This document shows positions 1-8,123 of a stretch of 50,751 nt of DNA, one piece after another. The notes under the pieces were generated by a model. That model was not told where the DNA came from and did not search any database. It worked only from the letters and a program-made list of their open reading frames with translations. The stretch spans positions 1 to 50,751 of the forward strand of contig NZ_QEOL01000040.1 of the NCBI RefSeq assembly GCF_003096715.1, written 5' to 3'. A program made the position numbers and the translations under genes. The number at the start of each line of letters is the position of its first letter. Position 1 is the first letter of the stretch. This DNA comes from Paraburkholderia silvatlantica (GTDB taxonomy: Bacteria > Pseudomonadota > Gammaproteobacteria > Burkholderiales > Burkholderiaceae).

Positions 1-110
1 ATTTTCGCCGCCTTCCACGCGCCGAACAGCCAGCCCGAACCGATGATCGACCCGAGGCCGGTGAACATCAGCGCGAACGGGCCGATGTTCCGTTGTATCG
101 ATTGCGTCAC
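1..110 (-). CDS. APC-family amino-acid permease, N-terminal fragment
   Basis: Read leftward from a GTG at 110, the frame stays open to the window edge and gives about 36 residues. They include the glycine-rich first membrane helix GLGSIIGSGWLFG, the hallmark of the amino acid-polyamine-organocation (APC) superfamily, where this unwound helix binds the substrate's amino and carboxyl groups. The start is supported by a GGAGA ribosome site a few bases upstream; an overlapping ATG is followed at once by TGA and cannot be used. The protein should be a 12-helix inner-membrane importer, but the specificity-determining part lies outside the window. An aspartate/proton-symporter-like member is possible but not demonstrable here. 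Confidence 0.75.
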   Translation of the reverse strand, partial: MTQSIQRNIGPFALMFTGLGSIIGSGWLFGAWKAAK

Positions 111-514
111 ATTGTCTCCAATTATGGACAGCGCGAGCGAGCCATACCGGAGTACGGCATCAATGTACCGTACCGGACCTTTCCACGCGGGTGGCCGGCC
201 CTCAAACGCATGTCCTTGTTGTAATGCCCTGTTTACTGCTGGGATGCAGAAGCAACCGCAATTGCTGCGGAGACGCGATGATGAAGGGGCCTGACGTAAT
301 CGTCTAATGCTGTGTCGGCATGGATATATGCAAACTTTGCATAAGAATGGTGTGCGGGTGAATCGCAATGCATCGGACAGGTCCTGATCACCGGCGCTTC
401 AAGGGACTGTCGCATGCAACAGCCGAAGTGCACGAAACCCTTCGGCTCGACCGGCTCGCCGAAAAGGGATTTCCTCTACGATATCTTCGGCGTCGAGCTG
501 TCGCACGTTTGCCG
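111..514. other. Intergenic region upstream of the permease
   Basis: No convincing gene is seen. Short open frames here lack ribosome sites and look like chance. The stretch should hold the promoter of the leftward permease gene and contains a perfect 17-bp palindrome at 327-343 (listed separately). The part near 140-180 has repeated GTACGG/CCGTAC words of unclear meaning. Confidence 0.5.
327..343. promoter_or_regulatory. Perfect 17-bp palindrome, operator-like
   Basis: Arms TATGCAAA and TTTGCATA flank a single central C. A perfect 8-bp-arm palindrome in an otherwise gene-free stretch about 215 bp upstream of the permease start is what a dimeric repressor or activator site looks like. No regulator for it can be identified in the window. 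Confidence 0.45.
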
Positions 515-736
515 CTATTTCCGGCTTTTCAGGAATGCCCGTCCGGAAGCCGTAATCGTAATATTGGAGCGCGCGCCGGATGGATAGCCAACGTACCCGG
601 CACTGATCAATTCCCGTGTGACCGACCAGCCGAGTGCCGGCGCGTCTCTCCCGTAGCGAACTTCTGCGAGGCGTTCCAGCGCCCAGATTGCAGAGGTGGA
701 AATGGTTTGCTCATTTGGCGTATCGTTGTCGATCAT
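515..736 (-). CDS. Small hypothetical protein (73 aa)
   Basis: The start is well supported: a strong GGAGGT ribosome site lies three bases before the ATG at 736. The product is soluble, without signal peptide or membrane helix. A helical segment (about residues 13-45) is followed by a GYVGYP...ITITASGRAFL stretch that resembles the wing and last helix of small winged-helix proteins, where a beta hairpin leads to T-x-x-G-x-x-F/L. That resemblance is only an impression. It may be co-transcribed with the 148-residue gene lying upstream at 898-1344 on the same strand. Function unknown. Confidence 0.65.
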   Translation of the reverse strand: MIDNDTPNEQTISTSAIWALERLAEVRYGRDAPALGWSVTRELISAGYVGYPSGARSNITITASGRAFLKSRK

Positions 737-897
737 CGCACCTCCAAAAAATTAACTCGTAGTCGCTGCGGATTGCAAGGCGCCCCACCATCAGGCGGAG
801 TTCGACGCGCCCTGTCGTGTCCAGTCGGAGCTCGCACCGATCTCGATGCACACGGCAGCTTCCACGAGATTCCAAAACCCCAGGCAGGTCACTGGAT

Positions 898-1344
898 TCA
901 GGACGAAGTATCGATCTGGCAATCCGTGAGAAATGACCTGAGTTCGCCTTCCCACATCGGGTCCTGCAGGTCGATGCTGGCGCCAGCGAGTCGCTTCATT
1001 TCGAGGTTCAGGTACACCGCTTCGAGCGATCGGGGCCATACCGCTTGCGCAAAAAACCGGTGGTCCATGTCCAGGACGAGCCACGGATGGCGCCGGAACC
1101 GCGCGCTGGCGACCGAGATTGCATCCAGCACGTGCCGGGCCGATTCCCTTGGATAGACGAAGGCCAGGTGGATACCGGTCGCCGCGAGTTGCTCGCCGAC
1201 GTCATGGAACCGGTGAATCATCTGGAACCCCCGTTCGCCGCCGCGCCCGACTCCCACCAGGACCAGCCCCCGGCTCCCAGCTATTTCCCGCAGGCGCACC
1301 AGGCGCCTGTCGGGCAGCAGCAACGCTCCATCCAGATCGAACAT
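898..1344 (-). CDS. Hypothetical protein (148 aa), possibly thioredoxin-fold
   Basis: An ATG at 1344 follows a GAGG site at a spacing of eight. The segment with LPDRRLVRLREIAG and then LVLVGVGRGG, followed later by an LAATGIHLAFVYP stretch, recalls the opening strands and helices of AhpC/TSA-type peroxiredoxin folds. However, no CxxC or peroxidatic cysteine is present at the expected place; the only cysteine is near the C-terminus (TDCQ). The initial DLDG could suggest a HAD phosphatase, but the other HAD motifs are not visible. I therefore leave the function open. Upstream lie AT-rich ATTATAAT elements that may be its promoter. Confidence 0.55.
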   Translation of the reverse strand: MFDLDGALLLPDRRLVRLREIAGSRGLVLVGVGRGGERGFQMIHRFHDVGEQLAATGIHLAFVYPRESARHVLDAISVASARFRRHPWLVLDMDHRFFAQAVWPRSLEAVYLNLEMKRLAGASIDLQDPMWEGELRSFLTDCQIDTSS

Positions 1345-1397
1345 GACGACATCCTCAGCGAATCCGCCCGCAAGTTCGCTGAAGGGCGGCGAACATC

Positions 1398-1438
1398 ATT
1401 ATAATACGGAAGTAATTTAATGTGTCTTACATTATAAT
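1398..1438. repeat. Paired ATTATAAT elements
   Basis: The self-complementary octamer ATTATAAT occurs at 1398-1405 and 1431-1438, 33 bp apart (about three helical turns), in a short AT-rich island inside GC-rich DNA. Each copy holds a consensus TATAAT on both strands. The island lies between the leftward gene at 898-1344 and the rightward gene at 1666. The ten bases ATTATAATAC at 1398-1407 recur exactly inside the RHH operator at 2767-2776. Confidence 0.5.
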
Positions 1439-1665
1439 GCCATGTACATCTTCAGATGATCGCCCCCCCGGCGAGGTATGCCCCATTTTTTCCGATTGAC
1501 CCGACACTGTTTCAATGGCATCTGCAATGAACGCCGCCTCCGCAGGACGCCGGCAGCTTCATGCTCAAGGCCTGTTTTCTGAAGAAGGCGTGACCTGTAG
1601 CACAGCACCCACGCGAAACGCGGCAGCGTTTCACGCACTCGTTTGACTACCTGGATATATCGAGA

Positions 1666-2502
1666 ATGGACGGTGACCAGACATCCTGTGACGCATTCGT
1701 CGAGTTCCTCTCTACGCCATTAAATGACGGGCGGCCATTTGTGCTGGAAACGCAGCACGCGGTGTCCCTGCACTTCGATCACTTTGCCACCCAGAGTTGC
1801 ATGTCGCTTCGTGCGCCGGACAGGCTCGCGCTCGGCTATACGCGCACGATGATGGGATTCCTGCTGCTGCAGCCGGCTCCCCAGCACATCTGCATGATCG
1901 GGCTAGGCGGGGGCTCACTGGCAAAGTACTGCTATCGGCACCTTCCTGAAGTGGAGATCACCGCGGTCGAGATCGATCCCGAAGTCATTGCCCTGCGCGA
2001 TGTGTTCAGGATTCCTGCGGACGACGCACGCTTCAGGGTGCTGTGCGCCGATGGTGCAGACTACATCTGCAATGAGAGCGTCGCAGCAGACGTCATCCTG
2101 GTTGACGCCTACGCGCCGGACGGGATCGCACGCCAGTGCACGGATATTGCATTTTTCTCTGCGTGCCGCGAACGGTTGACGAAGACGGGAGTGCTTGCGA
2201 TCAACTTTACCGACGACGAGCCGGCACTGGACCTTTACGTGGAACGGCTGAACGCCGTGTTCGGTTCCTCGTACACGGTGGTCCGATGTGCGGACGACAG
2301 CAATTTCGTCGCTTTCGCCTGGAAAGGCAGAGGCCGCCTGCCGTCTTCGCGCGTCCTGCTGGATCGCGCCTTCTCGTATGCGTGGGCGGACGACCTGAGG
2401 CTGCCCTCAACTGCCAGACGCCTGAAAAGCGGTATGAGCCTCGACCCGAAGCGGTTAATCTGGCGCGAAAACGGTCACGCGCATTGGGAGCAAGGCACCT
2501 GA
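1666..2502 (+). CDS. Spermidine-synthase-like SAM-binding protein
   Basis: This 278-residue protein has the Rossmann nucleotide-binding loop IGLGGGSLAK (about residues 78-87), then AVEIDPEV (about 99-106), in which the acidic residue would hold the ribose hydroxyls of an S-adenosyl ligand. A later ILVDAYAPDG matches the D-[AT]-[YF] region of polyamine aminopropyltransferases. Full spermidine synthases use two acidic residues and a gate for putrescine, which I cannot confirm here, so it may be a methyltransferase-like relative. It is soluble. No clear ribosome site precedes the ATG; GAGA lies directly against it. It is followed by the convergent RHH gene. Whether it belongs functionally with the complex operon downstream is not known. 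Confidence 0.7.
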   Translation: MDGDQTSCDAFVEFLSTPLNDGRPFVLETQHAVSLHFDHFATQSCMSLRAPDRLALGYTRTMMGFLLLQPAPQHICMIGLGGGSLAKYCYRHLPEVEITAVEIDPEVIALRDVFRIPADDARFRVLCADGADYICNESVAADVILVDAYAPDGIARQCTDIAFFSACRERLTKTGVLAINFTDDEPALDLYVERLNAVFGSSYTVVRCADDSNFVAFAWKGRGRLPSSRVLLDRAFSYAWADDLRLPSTARRLKSGMSLDPKRLIWRENGHAHWEQGT

Positions 2503-2536
2503 TCTTGCCCGCAGGCGCAGTCAGCCTCAGTCAGCT

Positions 2537-2734
2537 TCAGTCGGCACTGCGCCCGACCCGCTTTCCGAGCGCGCTCTTCGTCTTGTAGGTCACGCCATGA
2601 CGTTCGAGATATTCACGGATCAACTGCCGGACAACCTGCGATGGCGTCAGATCCTGCGCGGCACAGAGCTTCTCCAATGCCTCCTTCTTGGCGGGATCAA
2701 TCAGGATAGTCAAGCGCGCGGTTTTCGTTTCCAT
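2537..2734 (-). CDS. Ribbon-helix-helix transcriptional regulator (CopG/Arc type)
   Basis: The 65-residue product has a polar beta strand TARLTILIDP, then two helices with the turn DLTPSQVVRQLIREYLERHG. This is the plan of dimeric ribbon-helix-helix DNA-binding proteins, in which the paired strands enter the major groove. The basic C-terminal tail (KTKSALGKRVGR) could add DNA contacts. No toxin gene lies next to it, so an antitoxin role is less likely than a stand-alone repressor. It reads away from the complex operon at 3054. An inverted repeat overlaps its own -10 box and the same repeat lies in the promoter of the complex operon, so autoregulation and control of that operon are inferred. 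No good ribosome site is seen before the ATG. Confidence 0.8.
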   Translation of the reverse strand: METKTARLTILIDPAKKEALEKLCAAQDLTPSQVVRQLIREYLERHGVTYKTKSALGKRVGRSAD

Positions 2735-2753
2735 TGGGAGCAGGAAATGGCAA

Positions 2754-2776
2754 GTATGATAATCGAATTATAATAC
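2754..2776 (-). promoter_or_regulatory. RHH operator overlapping the regulator's own promoter
   Basis: Arms GTATGATAAT (2754-2763) and ATTATAATAC (2767-2776) form an inverted repeat with one mismatch around a 3-bp centre. Its core reads ATGATAA, five bases, TTATAAT. On the minus strand it contains a consensus TATAAT (2772-2767), with TTGGAT (2794-2789) as a modest -35 at 16-bp spacing, placing a start about 25 nt before the RHH start codon. A bound protein would block this promoter. Confidence 0.65.
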
Positions 2777-2920
2777 ACCCGCCCTCAAATCCAATGGCAG
2801 CGCCAGCGATTCACGCAGGCATGGCGACCGGCGCGGTCGACACGTAACCCACGCTCCTGAACCCGGCGGCGCCTGTCAACCTCCCACTGGAAATCCCCAC
2901 TTCTCTTGCCTCATGTGGTT

Positions 2921-2948
2921 TGCATGATAACGTCATTATCATATCCTG
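2921..2948 (+). promoter_or_regulatory. Complex-operon promoter with embedded RHH operator
   Basis: TTGCAT (2921-2926) and TATCCT (2943-2948), 16 bp apart, form a plausible sigma-70 promoter for the rightward operon. A perfect inverted repeat ATGATAA (2925-2931), five bases, TTATCAT (2937-2943) spans exactly from the -35 to the -10. Its architecture (7-5-7) and left arm are identical to those of the site at the RHH gene. The mRNA would have a leader of about 100 nt. Confidence 0.6.
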
Positions 2949-3053
2949 CCAGTCACATTAAACTTTCGATGTAATATTATGCGCAAGACCGACCCGGTGT
3001 GCCGGGCTCGGTCCATGCCCCCGTCCAATCCGAGCGCACTGGAGACATTCCGG

Positions 3054-5060
3054 ATGGCAAGCGTGCCTGGCGTGCATTTCGTCCTGCTGGTCGTAGCTGT
3101 CTGGCTCGCGGTCGGCGCGCTGGGCCTTGGGGTTCTGCAGCGCACGCGGCTTGTCGCACACGGTCTGTTTCCGCTGGGCGCGCTGGCTGGATTGCTGCTG
3201 GCTGCGGCCGGTCTTGCCGGTGTCTTCGCCGAACCGTCCACCCTGGTGCTGCCGGTGGGCCTGCCCGGTCTTCCCTTCCATCTGCGCCTCGACCGGCTAT
3301 CGGGCTATTTCCTCTTCGTGCTCGGCGTCGTCAGCGCGGGAATCGGTGCCTTTTCCGCCGGCTATTTCCGCAAGGGCGAAGGAACCGCGCCTGGGCTCAT
3401 CTGTTTTGAATATCACGTGTGCGTCGCAAGCATCGCGCTTGTACTGGTCGCGGACGACGCCTACGTGTTTATGGTTGGCTGGGAAACGTTGACGCTGTCC
3501 GCAACGTTCCTCGTGATGACCAACCACCGCATCAGCGAGATCCGTCGCGCCGCCTACCAGTATTTCCTGATTTCTCACGTCGGTGCGCTCGCGCTGCTCC
3601 TGTGCTTTGGCATTCTGCAGGCTCGCACCGGAGACTACACATTCGCCAACATGCGCGTGCAGTCGCTCGACGCCTTCTGGGCATCGCTCGCCTTCCTGCT
3701 TGCGCTGACCGGGTTCGGCGCCAAGGCGGGCGTGTTCCCGCTGCATGTCTGGCTGCCTGATGCCCATCCGGCGGCGCCGTCGCCCGTGTCGGCACTCCTG
3801 AGCGGATTCGTGCTGAAAGTCGGCCTGTACGGCATGCTGCGCACCGTGTTCGACCTGTTGCACGTGCAGATCGCGTGGTGGGGCGTGCTGCTGCTCGTGC
3901 TCGGCGTGGGGACGACGCTGCCAGGCGTGGTGTTCAGCACGATCCAGGTGGACATGAAGCGCCTGCTCGCGTATTCGTCGATCGACAACATTGGCCTGAT
4001 GATCACTGCGCTCGGGCTCGCGGTGCTGTTTCGCGCATGTGGCATGCCGTACCTCTCGGCTCTGGCGCTGACTGCAATGCTCTACCAGATCGCTGCGCAT
4101 GCGTCGTTCAAGAGTCTGCTGTTCCTGGGTACGGGCGCGGTACTGCATGCCACCGGGGAGCGCAATCTTGGAAAGCTGGGCGGCCTGATCCGCTTCATGC
4201 CGTGGACCGCGTGGGCCGTGCTTGCCGGCGTCGCCGCCAGCGCCGGCTTGCCGCCACTGAGCGGCTTCGTCGCTGAGTGGCTCCTGCTGCAGAGTTTCCT
4301 GTTCGCGCCGGGCTTGCCGAATTCCGTCCTCGCCATGACGGTGCCGATCGTGGCCGCGCTGGTTGCGATGTCGGCAGCGCTCGCCGGATACACCATGGTC
4401 AAGTTCTTTGGCATCGTGTTCCTCGGGCAGCCGAGGGAAGCGAAACTGGCTCGCGCACGCGACGCGAATGCGTGGGAGCGGCTCGCGTTCTACTGGTTCG
4501 CCGTGGCCGGCGTGCTGCTCGGGCTGATGCCCGTGCAGTTCGTCAAGGTACTGGACCCGGTCACGCGTGCGCTTGTTGGGAGCGGCGTCGCCGGCAACCA
4601 TCACGGCTGGCTGCTGTTCGCGCCGGTGTCGACTGCGCGGGCAAGCTACATGCCCGCCGTGTTCATGCTTTTTTTCGTTGCCTGCTGCGCGCTCGCCTGG
4701 GTCCTGGTGCGGCGCTTCTATCACGGCCGGATGCGGCGCGTGGCGGCCTGGAGCTGCGGCTTTCCGTTCACGACAGCAAGAATGCAGGACACAGCCGAAG
4801 GGTTCGGGCAGCCGATCCGCGAGATCTTCGCGCCGCTGCTGCGCGTCGAGCGGCAATTGCCGTCGCCGTTCGATGCACAACCGGTCTACCGCGTGTCGGT
4901 CACCGACCGCACGTGGTCCATTGTCTACGACCGTATCGCGGCGCTCACGCTACGCTTGGCGCAATGGGCCGGGCGGCTGCAGACAGGCAAGATTGCCGTG
5001 TACCTGACCTACAGCTTCGCGGTACTGATCCTGCTCCTGATGCTGGTGAAACGATGGTGA
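3054..5060 (+). CDS. hyfB: HyfB/NuoL-like antiporter subunit of an Ehr-type complex
   Basis: A polytopic membrane protein of about 668 residues in the proton-pumping Mrp/NuoL/HyfB family. With the start chosen here, the conserved glutamate of GWETLTLSA is residue 144. The family signature GAKAGVFPLHVWLPDAHP begins near residue 222 with its pump-channel lysine at 224, and the KRLLAYSSI motif follows near 310. These glutamate and lysine residues form the proton pathway in this family. The frame opens upstream at 2979, but only the ATG at 3054 has a ribosome site (GGAG at 3041-3044), and the extra 25 residues are unlike a membrane N-terminus. It is the first gene of a six-gene operon and overlaps the next gene by seven bases. 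Confidence 0.9.
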   Translation: MASVPGVHFVLLVVAVWLAVGALGLGVLQRTRLVAHGLFPLGALAGLLLAAAGLAGVFAEPSTLVLPVGLPGLPFHLRLDRLSGYFLFVLGVVSAGIGAFSAGYFRKGEGTAPGLICFEYHVCVASIALVLVADDAYVFMVGWETLTLSATFLVMTNHRISEIRRAAYQYFLISHVGALALLLCFGILQARTGDYTFANMRVQSLDAFWASLAFLLALTGFGAKAGVFPLHVWLPDAHPAAPSPVSALLSGFVLKVGLYGMLRTVFDLLHVQIAWWGVLLLVLGVGTTLPGVVFSTIQVDMKRLLAYSSIDNIGLMITALGLAVLFRACGMPYLSALALTAMLYQIAAHASFKSLLFLGTGAVLHATGERNLGKLGGLIRFMPWTAWAVLAGVAASAGLPPLSGFVAEWLLLQSFLFAPGLPNSVLAMTVPIVAALVAMSAALAGYTMVKFFGIVFLGQPREAKLARARDANAWERLAFYWFAVAGVLLGLMPVQFVKVLDPVTRALVGSGVAGNHHGWLLFAPVSTARASYMPAVFMLFFVACCALAWVLVRRFYHGRMRRVAAWSCGFPFTTARMQDTAEGFGQPIREIFAPLLRVERQLPSPFDAQPVYRVSVTDRTWSIVYDRIAALTLRLAQWAGRLQTGKIAVYLTYSFAVLILLLMLVKRW

Positions 5061-6004
5061 GCCTGTCCGGCGTAATCTCGCAGGCCCTCGAGATCGTTGT
5101 GGCGCTTGCCGGCGCCCCCCTGCTCACGGGCTGGATCAACCAGTGCCGCGCGTGGCTGCAGAACCGGCGTGCGCCGTCCATCTGGCAGCCGTACCGGATG
5201 CTCCACAAGCTGTTCAACAAGGAGTCGGTCGTCGCGCATACTGCAAGTCCGGTGTTCCGTGGCGCACCCTACGTCGTCTGGGCGGCAATGACGCTTGCGT
5301 GCGCGATCGTGCCGACGCTGTCGACCGAACTGCCGCTGTCGCCCGCCGCAGACGCGATCGCGCTCGTCGGCCTGTTCGCGCTCGCGCGGGTCGCGTTGTC
5401 GCTCGCCGCGATGGACATCGGCACCGCGTTCGGCACGCTCGGCGCCCGCCGCGAGATGCTGATCGGGTTCCTCGCAGAGCCAGCGCTGCTGATGGTACTG
5501 TTCTCGACTTCGCTGATCACGCAGTCGACACTGCTCACGAGCATCGTCGCGACACTCGGTCGAGGCGAGCTCACGATCTATCCGAGCCTGGCCTTCGCGG
5601 GTATTGCGTTCACGCTGGTATCACTCGCCGAGAATGCGCGCCTGCCCGTCGACAATCCGGCCACCCACCTCGAGCTGACGATGATCCACGAGGCGCTGAT
5701 CCTCGAATATTCAGGGCGGCACCTCGCGCTGATGGAATGGGCGGCGAGCCTCAAGCTGTTCGCGTACTCGTGCATTGGTCTGGCTCTGTTCGTACCGTGG
5801 GGCATCGCCGGCGCAGGCAACCCGCTTGCGCTGCTGCTCGCGCTGCCCGTGCTCTTCGTCAAGCTGATGGTGGGCGGTGCGACGCTTGCCGCAGTCGAAA
5901 CCGCCAACGCGAAGATGCGGATCTTCAGGGTTCCGGAGTTTCTCGCCACCGCTTTCCTGCTTGCGGTAATCGGCATGCTCGTGCATATTCTGCTGGGGGC
6001 ATGA
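5054..6004 (+). CDS. hyfC: HyfC/NuoH-like membrane anchor subunit
   Basis: The 316-residue product belongs to the NuoH/HyfC/EchB family that joins the quinone- or hydrogen-reacting module to the proton pumps. The conserved cytoplasmic loop is plain: ENARLPVDNPATHLELTMIHEA (about residues 195-216), with the acidic residues thought to relay charge into the membrane arm. An early RRAPSIWQPYR segment resembles the N-terminal loop of these subunits. The ATG at 5054 lies inside ATGGTGA, overlapping the upstream stop, which indicates translational coupling. About eight membrane helices are evident. Expected to sit in the inner membrane beneath the HyfG/HyfI-like pair. Confidence 0.9.
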   Translation: MVSLSGVISQALEIVVALAGAPLLTGWINQCRAWLQNRRAPSIWQPYRMLHKLFNKESVVAHTASPVFRGAPYVVWAAMTLACAIVPTLSTELPLSPAADAIALVGLFALARVALSLAAMDIGTAFGTLGARREMLIGFLAEPALLMVLFSTSLITQSTLLTSIVATLGRGELTIYPSLAFAGIAFTLVSLAENARLPVDNPATHLELTMIHEALILEYSGRHLALMEWAASLKLFAYSCIGLALFVPWGIAGAGNPLALLLALPVLFVKLMVGGATLAAVETANAKMRIFRVPEFLATAFLLAVIGMLVHILLGA

Positions 6005-6664
6005 ATGCACGGTTACGCAACGCAATTCATCAACTTCCTCGCGGCCGTGCTGCTTGCGTTGTCGTTCGCGATGCTGAGCCAGCGCCGCATTCTTTCGCTG
6101 ATTCACCTGTATACGCTGCAGGGTGTCGCGCTCGTGCTGGCAAACCTGATCCTCGGTTTTGTGACGGGAGATGCGCACCTGTACGTGTCCGCCGGACTGA
6201 CGCTCGTGCTGAAGGTCGGCGTGATTCCGTGGATCCTGTACCGGCTCGTGCGCAGGCTCGACGTCCAGACCGATGTCGAGCCGCTCATCAACATTCCGAC
6301 GACGATGCTCATCGGCATCGTGCTGGTGATCATTGCGTTTAATGTCGCCTCGCCAATCAGCCAGCTCGCGACCTCGGTTGCGCACGGAACACTCGGGATC
6401 GCGCTCGCGTGCGTGTTGCTGTCGTTCATGGCGATGATCACGCGCGCGAAGGCGATTCCCCAGGTGATCGGCTTCCTGTCGATGGAGAACGGGCTGTTCT
6501 TCGCGGCAACGGCCGCGACCAACGGCATGCCGATGATCGTGGAACTCGGCATCGGGCTGGACGTGCTGGTTGGGTTGCTGATTCTGGGCGTGTTCATGTT
6601 CCAGATCCGGGAGCAGTTCGACAGCCTCGACATCCATCACATCGAGAAACTCAAGGATGAGTGA
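6005..6664 (+). CDS. hyfE: HyfE-like membrane subunit (NuoK-related)
   Basis: A hydrophobic protein of 219 residues, the usual size for HyfE, which combines a NuoK-like three-helix part with further helices. The central segment ALACVLLSFMAMITRAKAIPQVIGFLSMENGLFF carries the conserved glutamate of the N-G-L-F/NuoK-type motif (SMENGLFFAA). It starts immediately after the HyfC-like stop and its end overlaps the HyfF-like start by eight bases, so it is part of the same transcript. In complex I and related machines this subunit lies between the H-like anchor and the antiporter-like subunits and helps transmit the conformational or charge signal. Confidence 0.85.
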   Translation: MHGYATQFINFLAAVLLALSFAMLSQRRILSLIHLYTLQGVALVLANLILGFVTGDAHLYVSAGLTLVLKVGVIPWILYRLVRRLDVQTDVEPLINIPTTMLIGIVLVIIAFNVASPISQLATSVAHGTLGIALACVLLSFMAMITRAKAIPQVIGFLSMENGLFFAATAATNGMPMIVELGIGLDVLVGLLILGVFMFQIREQFDSLDIHHIEKLKDE

Positions 6665-8120
6665 CGCCCACGTCGTGCTCGCCGTACTCGGCATTCCGCT
6701 CGTGGCCGCCGCCTGCCTGGCAGGCACGCGACCCAGCCATGTCGCGCGTCATCTGAACGTCGCCTTCAGCTTCGCGACGTTCGCGGCGACACTCGTGCTC
6801 GCCGCGCGCACCGTCGAACGAGGGCCGTCGTTTGCGTTCGGACGAACATTTTTTGTCGACCCGCTCAACGTGTACCTCGTCGCGCTGACCGCGTTCGTCG
6901 GCTGGACGACGTCGCTGTTTTCGCGGCCATACATGCAGGTCGAAGAGGCGCGCGGCCGCATGACGCCAAAGCGCACGCGGCTCTATCACAGCATGTACCA
7001 GCTCTTCATGTTCGCGATGCTGCTTGCGCTGCTGACCAACAATCTCGGCGTGCTGTGGGTCGCGATGGAAGCCGCCACGCTCGCGACCGTGCTGCTCGTC
7101 AGCGTCTACCGGACAGCCGCGAGCCTCGAAGCCGCATGGAAGTACTTCATCCTGTGCGGCGTCGGCATCGCGCAGGCATTGTTCGGTACGATCCTGCTTT
7201 ACCTCGCTGCGAGCCGGCAGTTGAGCGGCGATGATGCGCTGCTCTGGACGAGCCTGGCCGCCGCGAGGACGCATCTTGACCCCGGCATCGTATCGATTGC
7301 CTTCGTGTTCCTGCTCGTAGGCTACGGCACCAAAGTCGGTCTTGTGCCTATGCATAGCTGGTTGCCGGACGCCCATGCCGAAGGCCCGACACCAATATCG
7401 GCAGTGCTTTCGGGGTTGCTGCTGAACGTCGCGCTGTACGCGGTGCTGCGCTGCAAGGTGCTCGCCGACGGCGCACTGGGCAATGGCCTGCCGGGACAGT
7501 TGCTGGTCGGATTCGGGCTCGTGTCGGTACTGATTGCCGCGTTCTCGCTGTTCCGCCAGAAAGACGTCAAGCGGCTGTTCTCCTGGTCCTCGATCGAGCA
7601 CATGGGACTGGTGACCTTCGCGTTCGGACTGGGCGGCCCGATCGCGACGTTCGCCGGGCTGCTCCACATGACAGTCCATTCCCTGGTCAAGTCGGCGATC
7701 TTCTTTACGGTCGGCCACGCGGCGCAGAAGGCAGGCACCCAGGCGATCGACGGTATTCGCGGGCTGTTGCAGGTCAGCCCGACAGTCGGCTGGGGAATGA
7801 TGCTCGGCGCGCTCGCGATTCTCGGTCTGCCTCCGTTCGGCGTGTTTGCAAGCGAGTTCCTGATCCTGACGACCGCCATGAATACGATACCCTGGACGGC
7901 GCCCTTGCTGCTGCTCGGGCTCGCTGTCGCATTTGCGGCAATCTTCGCGCGCGTGCAGCGAATGGTGTTCGGTGGAACGACGACGGCAAAACCGCTCGAG
8001 CATCGCCCGGCGCTGCTGCCGGTATTCGTGCATCTGGGCCTCGGGCTGATGCTCGGTCTTTATGTACCGCCTTACCTGGCAACGTGGTATCGCCAGGCCG
8101 CGACGATGCTGGGGGGCTGA
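6657..8120 (+). CDS. hyfF: HyfF/NuoN-like antiporter subunit
   Basis: The second antiporter-like subunit (487 residues). It contains WVAMEAATL with the channel glutamate at residue 138, GTKVGLVPMHSWLPDAHAEG from about 224 with lysine 226, and KDVKRLFSWSSIEHMGL near 302-318. All the residues needed for a proton channel of the Mrp-like type appear to be present, so the complex should be able to translocate ions. Together with the HyfB-like subunit this makes two pumps; hydrogenase-4 itself has a third (HyfD), which is not encoded here. Confidence 0.9.
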   Translation: MSDAHVVLAVLGIPLVAAACLAGTRPSHVARHLNVAFSFATFAATLVLAARTVERGPSFAFGRTFFVDPLNVYLVALTAFVGWTTSLFSRPYMQVEEARGRMTPKRTRLYHSMYQLFMFAMLLALLTNNLGVLWVAMEAATLATVLLVSVYRTAASLEAAWKYFILCGVGIAQALFGTILLYLAASRQLSGDDALLWTSLAAARTHLDPGIVSIAFVFLLVGYGTKVGLVPMHSWLPDAHAEGPTPISAVLSGLLLNVALYAVLRCKVLADGALGNGLPGQLLVGFGLVSVLIAAFSLFRQKDVKRLFSWSSIEHMGLVTFAFGLGGPIATFAGLLHMTVHSLVKSAIFFTVGHAAQKAGTQAIDGIRGLLQVSPTVGWGMMLGALAILGLPPFGVFASEFLILTTAMNTIPWTAPLLLLGLAVAFAAIFARVQRMVFGGTTTAKPLEHRPALLPVFVHLGLGLMLGLYVPPYLATWYRQAATMLGG

Positions 8121-8123
8121 AGC

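Noticed and set aside
898..1344. HAD-type phosphatase, suggested by the initial DLDG
   Set aside because: The remaining HAD motifs (conserved lysine and the DD pair) are not seen, and the DLDG is followed by unrelated sequence.
2537..2734. Antitoxin of a toxin-antitoxin pair
   Set aside because: The RHH fold would fit, but there is no adjacent small toxin gene on the same strand; the upstream and downstream neighbours are divergent or convergent enzymes.
3297..4880. A 527-codon open frame on the minus strand
   Set aside because: It lies wholly antisense to the HyfB-like gene, is rich in H, R, E and Q as expected from the complement of hydrophobic codons, and has no motif.
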